64,000 nucleotides of DNA, taken from Siphonodentalium dalli. Taxonomy: Eukaryota; Mollusca; Scaphopoda; Gadilida; Siphonodentaliidae. Positions 55,567-64,000 of this stretch are shown here, in pieces. The stretch spans positions 260,062,077 through 260,126,076 of the forward strand of contig CP136061.1 of assembly GCA_032622095.1 (NCBI GenBank), read 5' to 3'. Each line of letters begins with the position of its first letter. The first letter of the stretch is position 1. The translations under genes were made by a program, and so were the position numbers. The notes under the pieces are model-generated. The model was not told where the DNA came from. It did not search any database and worked only from the letters and a program-made list of their open reading frames with translations.

Positions 55567-56155
55567 CTGAGAAACAAACAGAACAGACACAGTTGAAGAG
55601 TGCGTTACTTAAACCGCAACGATCGCGTATTATTTGTATTGTTAAACCAGCAATATCGACTTTGGCACTCGATTTAAGCAACATATCAGGGTTTCAGTGT
55701 ATGCGATATAAACTTATTGGGCATGCAATCTTACCAAACTGTTCTTAGTCAGTAATATTGTTTTAGCTAGAATCGATGCAAGTTTGGCATTGACAGGGAC
55801 ACACATGTAGTTCAATTTTAGAACAATCTTGTCTGAGATGATCCCAGAATGTTTTAGTTACCAAAATGTTCAGAGTCATGTCATAAATGTGTCTAACAAA
55901 TAATTGTTCTCAGTTTGCGAGTTGTACTTGATTCTATGAACTTCGATTGGAGGGACTTTGAACAGTTTAGCAATTTGTGTTGGTGCCACATGGTGGGATA
56001 CAGTTATGCAGTTAGCATGTTAGAACTTCAAAGTAAAATTTAATAAATAGAGCATGTTTTGTCTTTGATAGCAATTTGCGAACTATAGCACTCCATTGGG
56101 AATTCCAAGTCATGCTCTATTTATAAAAAAAGATAAGTTTTTTTATAACACTGAC

Positions 56156-56290
56156 CTCCTTGATATATTTCCGCACATTTGCTTGCAGACTCAAGTCCCA
56201 GTGGACAAACGCATTGACATATGCCCTCTAGCGGCGAAATGTAGCCGTGATTCTCACAATTGACGCCGGCCATATCGGGGCACGAAATCT
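56156..56290 (-). CDS. Exon: EGF-like domain
   Basis: 135-nt phase 1-1 exon, acceptor TTATTTTCCAG, donor GTCAGT. It encodes CPDMAGVNCENHGYISPL, then CQCVCPLGLESASKC: six Cys in EGF order, with the NHG and CxCPxG features. EGF modules of this style often follow protease or other domains in invertebrate extracellular proteins. Its phase requires a phase-1 exon further right, which I could not identify with confidence. Confidence 0.85.
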
Positions 56291-56644
56291 CTGGAAAATA
56301 AAGTAACATAGGTGTACATGGTTCGGTAGAGTACACATTGACTGGTGAAAATTCGTTTAGTAAATCACATACCGCCAATGATTCCGACATGTCGGAGTTT
56401 GATCCAAATTAGATAGAAAATAAATGTATACATTTAATCTGAATTATCCATTAATTACGATTGACTTCTAATAGAACACACCGCACGTGTGGTTATGACC
56501 AGCTACTTTAATGACACCCATTGAACATAACCCATGACTATAGTATGACTAGTATTAACGTTCATTGTATTTCTGTCCTTATTTACATACAACCTCTATA
56601 GTTGACATTCGATGTATGCATGTACAATTGAATCTGATCTGCGG

Positions 56645-56690
56645 ATATTATATTATATTATATTATATTATATTATTTGACAATTACCGC
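56645..56690. repeat. TATTA microsatellite
   Basis: Five to six TATTA units. Confidence 0.9.
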
Positions 56691-56719
56691 CAGGTAGTGG
56701 ATAATTTGTTATTTATTTA

Positions 56720-56850
56720 AGGGGCTGCAGGAAGACGGCCAGTATTGGCCATGCAGTCCCTGTACAATATCATTAATTTTGTACCTTTAATTTAACTGTA
56801 TGGTGATATGTTTATTGTACAAATAAATCTATCCATCTATCTAGCTTGAG
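56720..56850 (+). mobile_element. Probable non-LTR 3' tail fragment, second copy
   Basis: CAGGAAGACGGCCAG ... TGTACAAATAAATC, then CTATCCATCTATC. Same layout as 26660-26802. Confidence 0.4.
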
Positions 56851-56854
56851 TAAT

Positions 56855-57545
56855 TTACATTGTAACAACGCGATCTAAGTCACCAGGCCGTTTATTATAG
56901 GGTGAGTAAAAACATTGTAACAACGCGATCTAAGTAACCAGGTCGTTTATTATAGGGTGAGTAAAATACATTGTAACAACGCGATCTAAGTCACCAGGTC
57001 GTGTAGTATAGGGTGAGTAAGATACAGTGTAACAACGCGACCTAAGACACCAAGTCGTTTATTATAGGGTGAATAAGTTACATTGTAACAACGCGATATA
57101 AGTCATCAGGTCGTTAATAGGGTGAGTAAGATACACTGTAACAACGCGATCTAAGTCACCAGGTCGTTTATTATATGGTGAGTAAGATACATTATAACAT
57201 CGCCATCTAAGTCACCAGGTCGTTTATAGTGTGAATAAGATACATTGTAACAACGCGATCTAAGTCACCAGGTCGTTTTTATAGGGTGAGTACGATACAT
57301 TGTAACATCGCGATATAAGTCACCAGGTCGTTTATAGGGTGAGTAAGATACATTGTAACAACACGATCTAAGTCGCCATGTCGTTTATAGGTTGAGTAAG
57401 ATACATTGTAATATCGCGATCTAAGTCACCAAGTCGTTTATAGGGTGAGTAAGACACCTTGTAACAAAGCGATCTAAGGCACCATGTCGTTTATAGGGTG
57501 AGTAAAATACATTGTAATATCGCGATCTAAGTCACCGGGTCGTTT
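56855..57545. repeat. 60-66-bp tandem array, about 12 copies
   Basis: Unit CATTGTAACAACGCGATC, TAAGTCACCAGGTCG, TTTATAGGGTGAGTAA. Note that GGTGAGTAA in every unit resembles a splice donor on the plus strand, opposite to the gene. Confidence 0.93.
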
Positions 57546-57984
57546 TGGATAAACAAGCAACAGACTGTGTCAATATTGACATGAGAATAGTTAAAGTGAT
57601 GTGAAACACTCCAAGGGGTGATCAAATGTAAATGGAGAATAATCTTGTTCAAAGTAGAAATTTTTACAAATACATGTAATATATCCAAATTGACAACACA
57701 TACCGTCATTCTTATATGTTAATTAAATGCAGTCACTCTTGATGGTGAAATCGTTTTCTTAGTTTATCGCCGATAGATGCGTCCCGAATCGAGTAGTAAA
57801 TATTTACAATTAGTTCAGACGATGTTTTCTATGGAGTGTTATGGTCGATTTGCTTCAGATTTTCGGCGATGTTAGTAAAATGCTACATTCCTCCAGTCGG
57901 CATAGCGTCTGATTACTAACTGATCAGTTTCACGCACCCGAACAAGTACATAATATGACTGTAAGAAATAACTCTTGTTTCGGT

Positions 57985-59112
57985 TAAGGTCGTGCAGTTA
58001 GCGTTATTAAGGTTATTCATGCAGTTAGCGTTATTAAGGTTATTAATGCAGTTAGCGTTATTAAGGTTATTCATTTGTGCGTTATTAAGGTTATTAATGC
58101 AGTTAGCTTTATTAAGGTTATTCATGCAGTTAACGTTATTAAGGTTATTCATGCAGTTAGCGTTATTAAGGTTATTCATGCAGTTAGCGTTATTAAGGTT
58201 ATTCATGCAGTTAGCGTTATTAAGGTCGTGCAGTTAGCGTTATTAAGGTTATTCATGCAGTCAGCGTTATTAAGGTTATTCGTGCAGTTAGCGTTATTAA
58301 GGTTATTAATGCAGTTAGCGCTATTAAGGTTATTCATGCAGTTAGCGTTATTAAGGTTATTAATGCAGTTAGCGTTATTAAGGTTATTCGTGCAGTTGGC
58401 GTTATTAAGGTTATTAATGCAGTTAGCCGTATTGAGGTCGTGCAGTTAGCGTTATTAAGGTTATTCACGCAGTTAGCGTTATTAAGGTTATTAATGCAGT
58501 TAGCGCTATTAAGGTTATTCATGCAGTTAGCGTTATTAAGGTCGTGCAGTTAGCGTTATTAAGGTTATTCGTGCAGTTAGCGTTATTAAGGTTATTAATG
58601 CAGTTAGCGTTATTAAGGTTATTCATGCAGTTAGCGTTATTAAGGTTATTAATGCAGTTAGCGTTATTAAGGTTATTCATACAGTTAGCGTTATTAAGGT
58701 TATTAATGCAGTTAGCGTTATTAAGGTTATTCATGCAGTTAGCGTTATTAAAGTTATTAATGCAGTTAGCGTTATTAAGGTTATTCATGCAGTTAGCGTT
58801 ATTAAGGTCGTGCAGTTAGCGTTGTTAAGGTTATTCATGCAGTTAGCGTTATTAAGGTTATTAATGCAGTTAGCGTTATTAAGGTTATTCATTCAGTTAG
58901 CGTTAATAAGGTTATTAATGCAGTTAGCGTTATTAAGGTTATTCATGCAGTTAGCGCTATTAAGGTTATTAATGCAGTTAGCGTTATTAAGGTTATTCAT
59001 GCAGTTAGCGTTATTAAGGTTATTAATGCAGTTAGCGTTATTAAGGTCGTGCAGTTAGCGTTATTAAGGTTATTCATGCATTTAGCGTTATTAAGGTTAT
59101 TCATTTGTGCGT
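57985..59112. repeat. 27-bp tandem array with higher-order structure, about 41 copies
   Basis: Unit GCAGTTAGCGTTATTAAGG followed by TTATTCAT or TTATTAAT; the two endings largely alternate, giving a 54-bp super-unit. Shortened units ending GGTCGT occur near 57988, 58224, 58435, 58540, 58806 and 59045 and divide the array into blocks. All frames are open only because of repetition. Confidence 0.97.
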
Positions 59113-60344
59113 TATAGCAACTTTGTTTTCAATCATTCGAATAAATGAATCAGTCAGATCACCATAATTAGAAGGTTGAAATAAAACGAGCGAAAAACTC
59201 AGATTATTTCCGAAGAAAACTACACCTAAAGTTTAATCCGAAACTACTTCTTTTTATATATTGATGAAATGACATAATTAATTCATCGTTATTGATTGCC
59301 TAATGACAAGCGATCACGCAATTGTGAGTGCGCTGCACATGTTCCTGATATATTTAGGTTGAACAGTTGTTAGTTTCTATTTAATTTCTTAGCATGAGTT
59401 AGCATGAGTCTTGTTGATTTCTCTATTAGTGGAGTAGATTAGTAAAAGAATTGTTAACTTCGTGACTAAAGCATGAAATTTTGCACATATGTACATATTC
59501 ACATCCTAATTGATATTAGATATGGAGCCACGCTGAAATTTCACTTTAACCCTTCTTTTAAGCGGTTTTTCGAATTTAAAGAGCGTTTCGTGATTATATA
59601 ACTTATTAGATGTCACACTTAATCTTACCATGGAATCTGCGATTTAAAATTAGACACATACAGTAAGTATGACTCTGCGAGATATAATGGAACATTTATA
59701 GGGCGGAATTGGAACTCCTCTTTCAAGATGATCATCAGAATGGCAACCGTAAGTTGAAAATTTGACATGTTTTACAAATATCTTCTAGACCAGTTTCTTC
59801 TTTATGGAACTGGTTCGGAAATGTGACTTTATTTTGTGTTATTCATGTTAACTTATCACTGAAGCAATGTAATATGCCATTCTTGGGATTCCAGACCCTT
59901 CCGATCCCTCAGTAATTCGATTTTACAGACAGAATACGATATGCAATTTCACCAATAATCACCACTGGGATTCTAGTCATATTTCAACAAGAAATGATCA
60001 GAAATGTGCAAAGTAAGTGAGGAATACCATTACTCATGAATATTTCAACCGAATGGAACCAATATTATTACTTTGGCTAAAAATGGCTGTCAAAATGGCG
60101 GCCAAAATATGGAAAATGGTAAATATTGTCCCAGCATGCCATGCAATCGCTTAAAAGTTGTGGATGATGAATAAAATTGGCTGTTCTGTCATATACATGA
60201 AATACGTTTTACAAATTTCAACTGGAAGTGACAAAGATACAGACCCATTCCAAGTTGGTAGTTATTCACATGGCCATGTACATACTTCCGGTTTAGTGAC
60301 ATGGCATAGCTTCAAACAAAATGGTAGTAATTTCGACTTCTGAT
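59113..60344. other. Non-coding stretch
   Basis: No exon, RNA or repeat recognised. Confidence 0.45.
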
Positions 60345-60885
60345 TTGCCGATATAAGTAATATTACCATATTAGTAATTTCAAACTGTTATTGGCCGATT
60401 TAAATTCGAGACATGGTAAATGATTATACCATATCAGTAATTTCGACATCTGATGGCCGATTTAAATTGGAGACAGGGTAAATGTCTACAACATATCAGT
60501 AATTTCGACATCTGATGGCCGATTTAAATTGGAGACATGGTGAATGCCTATACCATATTAGTAATGTCGACATCTGATTGGCCGACATTAATTGGAGATA
60601 TTTAAATTTTGGGTGTTTTGTGGGTGAAAAATGTCTAAATATAACACGAAAACAAAACTCGCAATCACTCGATGGTATAAGATCCCCATTGTCAATGTTA
60701 ATACCATATTAGTATTGCCTAACTACACCATATCCGTAATTTAAACTTCTGATTTGCCGATTGAAATGGGAGAGCTGGTAAATGTCTATGCCATATTAGT
60801 AAGTTCTACTTCTGATTGGCCGATTTAAATTGGAGACATCGTAAAGTCTATATCAAATTAGAAAGTTCGAGGCCGATTTAAAAGT
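60345..60885. repeat. About 63-70-bp tandem array, 7-8 diverged copies
   Basis: Unit AGTAATTTCGACATCTGATGG, CCGATTTAAATTGGAGA, CATGGTAAATG, TCTATACCATATT. A 100-bp unrelated insert (about 60600-60700) interrupts it. Confidence 0.88.
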
Positions 60886-60954
60886 ATTCTGGTGATATGT
60901 TAAGATGTTCTCTCGCATTCAACGGAATGTATCAAGCTATGTTATAACTTAATA

Positions 60955-61135
60955 ATAATCCCCCCGTCTACAAGTTTAGTTAATTTGACAGTCATAGGCG
61001 TCGGAGAATGTTTTCCACATTAAAAACTAATCGTATGTATATCCCCCGCCCCCATCTACAAGTATAGTTACTTTGGCAGCCATAGGCGTCGGAGAATGTT
61101 TGCCACATGTAAAACCAATCCTCTGTATATCCCAG
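60955..61135. repeat. 85-bp tandem duplication
   Basis: Two units: CCCCCGTCTACAAGT, ATAGGCGTCGGAGAATG, CCACAT, GTATGTATATCCC. Confidence 0.85.
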
Positions 61136-61835
61136 TAGATACGTCATTCGTGGATCTAGTGACTTGATGGAACCCTGTAATTAAATGTTTGATCATGTGA
61201 TTCATGGATTGCTGGAAATGCAAAGGGCCGAATATCATTTATAGCCAAAGAGTTTAATTTAGAATTTAACATATTGTACAGTATGATTGTGTATTGTGAT
61301 GGGATAGAAAATCATATTTGTTTGTATAGACTTAAGACAGGTGTCTATGTGTTTAAACAGTCAATCACCACCAATCATCAGTTCCAATTACCCGGTGTTG
61401 ATCACTCTAGGCGGGGAACCACCGCTTTTCAGCAGATAATTCATTCGTGGATCCAGTGGTTTGGTGAAGCTATGTAATGAAAAACCTCGGTACATTTGAA
61501 GTTCTGCCCGTGGTCTTTATAACAATACAATAACACATGAAATACATTTCTTCGTTAATATACATGTTGTTTAACATGTTATACATGGTTGTGTTTCGCA
61601 GCATGTGGAGGTTTTAGTTCCAGATAACATGGTTTAAGCGATTTATGTCAGACGATTTGGCGATAAACACTGATAGATCTCCCGAGCAAATAAATCATAA
61701 CTTGCATGCGATGTTTTAACAACTATGATATACAAATACTTGCATGCTATGATCATAATACTGCAGGCTCTTATGTACTCCCGTGTACAATTTGTGAATG
61801 GCGACCATCTTGATGGCGTCATTAGTCCACCCAGT
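61136..61835. other. Non-coding stretch with old repeat fragments
   Basis: CATTCGTGGATC(T/C)AGTG occurs at 61145 and 61443; 61380-61430 (CAGTTCCAATTACCCGGT) matches the family seen at 11565. Confidence 0.5.
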
Positions 61836-61904
61836 GCCAATGCATTATCTTATATATGCGAGTCGACCATAGGTCGCCTCGCATATATAAGAGAATGCAT
61901 TGGC
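61836..61904. repeat. 69-bp palindromic module, stand-alone copy
   Basis: Complete module (GCCAATGCATTATCTTAT start, one change), followed by the AT-rich TTTCTTACA tail typical of its carriers. Confidence 0.85.
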
Positions 61905-61984
61905 CTAACAATTTTTTATCATTTAAAAAAAAATAAATGTTTCTTACAATTTTTAGGAAATAAAATAAAAAACATCCATTACCC

Positions 61985-62285
61985 TGCAGGGAGCCCCACA
62001 CATATATAGAAGCATATAGAAGAGTGTCGTCTGCTCATGTTTGTCTGGGGCTCTGTATGGGTGAAATTATAACATTGTTAAAGAATACAAGAAAAAATTC
62101 TAATTTGTTACTAGAAATATCAAGTAACATCATTAGCATAGTCGCTAAATTTCTTCACAAAATGCACACGGGAGCCAAGACATGGACATAAGAGTTTCTA
62201 TTATAGTGATGTAGGTTACACTACGGGAGCAATGACATGGACATATGAGTCTCTACTATAGTGACGTAGGTTACATTTTAAAATA
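61985..62285. repeat. Hairpin and 60-bp tandem duplication
   Basis: GAGCCCCACACA at 61991 pairs with TGTCTGGGGCTC at 62043. 62165-62275 has two copies of CGGGAGCNANGACATGGACATA and TAGTGANGTAGGTTACA. 62118-62165 is repeated in diverged form at 62568-62610 (TAACATCATTAGC). Confidence 0.7.
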
Positions 62286-62289
62286 TATT

Positions 62290-63174
62290 TAATATTAAGT
62301 TGCTATTAGCCACCGATTTAAAACCGCCGTTAATGTTTTAAGAGACAAGTGTGAAAATTCATAAAATTTCCAAATTTCGGTCGCCATGTTGGCGACCATC
62401 TTGATTTAATGTAGCCAATTTTTCTATCAAAGGGAAGCCTACTGTAAGAGTATTACAGTAGTAGAGAAATATTCAGTTTTCGATCTGAAATTCACTACCA
62501 GCTATTGATCAAACTGACTCAGTGCCTGCTTTGAAATTGTGGATGGCGGTCTTATATTTATTTTCTGTAACATCATTAGCGTTGTCGCTATATTTCTTCA
62601 CAGAATGGACAATTTTATTTCCAGAAATATTGTTATATGTCTCATGTAAAATATTATTTTCGATGGATACTGTACGACCGTCAAAAGCACACCTACAACA
62701 CGTGATCAAAAGTCAACACAGGAACACTACCTTAGGCTACGTTCAAACACTGACACATTTGCTAGGAATTCGTTTGAAGGCATTTATGTACATGTGTACA
62801 AAGATACAATGTGACAGAAACTGAATGCAAAAACGCTTATACGATGCATTTGTATCGCAGCTAACTACATGATAAGTAAAAGCTATGTAGTTCCAGTAGT
62901 AGAATGCTATCGAAATTTAATTGTAGATAGCATGAAAGTACATCGCAAGGATCAAATATGCACGTATTTTAAGGCAACGTGCCAGTAGCACCTTTACATG
63001 TGGACCTATCTACATTTTACATTTCATGTCGTTAGCTTTGATAACACGGGAGCATACTGCATGTTGACGTTCATAATCTGGCACTATATGGTTTGCTATG
63101 AGAACATTCATATACAAAATGTCGTGCAAACTTGTCAGTGTATAAATATACACGAATATTATGCATGTACTTAC
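62290..63174. other. Intron or upstream sequence without recognised exons
   Basis: No coding signature identified. Confidence 0.4.
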
Positions 63175-63248
63175 CGACCAAGGATAATGCATCTCGCTCG
63201 TGACGTCATATCGTTCTGCTCCATAAGAGGATCCAGACATACCCTCAG
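63175..63248 (-). CDS. Candidate exon: possible discoidin-domain start
   Basis: 74 nt between acceptor AACAATCACAG and donor GTAAGT, open in phase 1 to 0. It encodes EGMSGSSYGAERYDVTSEMH followed by YPWS. Joined to 63640-63713 it gives C-x4-G-M followed by a DVTSEMHY stretch, compatible with the first strands of an F5/8 type C domain (C-x-x-P-L-G-M ... ITASS-Y), but too short to be sure. The phase 0 end needs at least one further exon before the EGF exon. A metalloprotease Met-turn (SxMHY) was considered; no zinc motif is visible. Confidence 0.42.
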
Positions 63249-63639
63249 CTGTGATTGTTAAATATAGATACATGCGGGTGTCACCCCAACTGAATCATGA
63301 GAAATCTGGATAAACAAAGATGATGGTCAAAATGACCGAATTTGTCAAAACAAAATGACTAATAACCACATGGAGTTGAAAAAAGTTATGGAAACACGAT
63401 TTGTCACAATTTTTATGTTATCTGGATGGAATTATATCAATTTTAGCTCAACGATTGATTAAATATCAAAGATGGCCACCAAGACGAATGCTTAAAATAG
63501 CGAAAATCTTAGTTTTGACCAAATTCCCACACACGAACCTCATTGTATGGAATGTGGTATGATTGTCAGCCGATTAGTTCTTGTTTTATCGAGCATCTAA
63601 AAATACCCACAATGTTATCCATAAATAAACTATTGTTAC

Positions 63640-63713
63640 CTAAACGACAAAGAGCATTGTTTGATCCAACAGAAGACACCATGGCATATCCCATAGACAA
63701 AAGAGTATAATTA
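63640..63713 (-). CDS. Candidate exon upstream of 63175 (weak)
   Basis: Open stretch ending TTTAG|GTAACA in phase 1, which fits 63248. The proposed acceptor (ATTGCAAG, 63714-63716) is poor. It encodes LLSMGYAMVSSVG and NNALCRL with no clear domain other than the Cys that would start a discoidin module. Confidence 0.25.
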
Positions 63714-64000
63714 CTTGCAATGTGAACATCGTGTGGTCTTTATCATTGACACTATGTATACATGTATAGCGGTCGTGAAAACTATGAATATAGAATTATG
63801 TATGCTGTTTCGGCTATTGAAATATGCATGTACATGTATATTGACTTGTAAGTTAACTGTGAACAATAGTTGGGTAGGGACACTATTTGATTGTATACAA
63901 TCCAAAAGGGTTCATGTTGTTTATCTCATAACTTGGTAATATACAAATAATGCGCCTTCTCTGTTGATTAAAAAAAAGTCATGATAAATTCGGTCGTTAG

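Noticed and set aside
57992-59058. Several long ORFs (MQLALLRLF..., MNNLNNANC...) in the 27-bp array
   Set aside because: A 27-bp period keeps any stop-free frame open along the array; all strands and frames show it. No start context or domain.
63175-63248. Astacin Met-turn (SxMHY-like) reading of the candidate exon
   Set aside because: No HExxH zinc motif in the window and the C-x4-GM spacing fits a discoidin start better; kept only as an alternative.

Overview
This is eukaryotic, AT-rich, intron-rich and very repeat-rich DNA from an invertebrate animal. Amphioxus (Branchiostoma) is my best guess. The reasons are an ApeC (apextrin C-terminal) domain fused to CUB, kringle, sushi and C-type lectin modules, dense short inverted-repeat elements, and minisatellites that start at 5' splice sites. 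A hemichordate, mollusc or brachiopod is not excluded. No bacterial-type operons, tRNA, rRNA or CRISPR were seen.

The main content is one large minus-strand gene spread over most of the window, with its 5' side on the right. Fourteen exons between 56290 and 11122 join without a single phase conflict into about 729 codons: EGF - ApeC (3 exons) - CUB (3 exons) - kringle (2 exons) - ShKT - sushi - C-type lectin (2 exons) - ShKT. Two weaker candidate exons at 63.2 and 63.7 kb may start a discoidin-like domain. Neither the first nor the last exon is recognised. The modules suggest a secreted or surface mosaic recognition protein of innate immunity or extracellular matrix.

The left end (1-3231) is a near-perfect palindrome with arms of about 1.6 kb. 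Each arm carries an intact, intronless 203-residue Bcl-2 family gene transcribed away from the central hairpin, plus remains of C2H2 zinc-finger/Gln-rich coding sequence. The palindrome probably continues beyond the left edge of the window.

The introns hold mobile DNA. There is a full-length CR1/L2-type LINE whose ORF2 is broken by one stop codon (39.25-42.6 kb), and a 5'-truncated sister copy (34.5-35.1 kb). Non-autonomous elements show clear target duplications: TTAA (piggyBac-like, two with empty-site paralogs in this window), 8 bp (hAT-like), 9 bp (Mutator-like) and TA (Tc1/mariner-like). A 69-bp palindromic module recurs about nine times. About twenty tandem arrays are present. Two of them multiply a 5' splice site of the big gene exactly five times each, which is the most unusual structural feature here together with the Bcl-2 palindrome.
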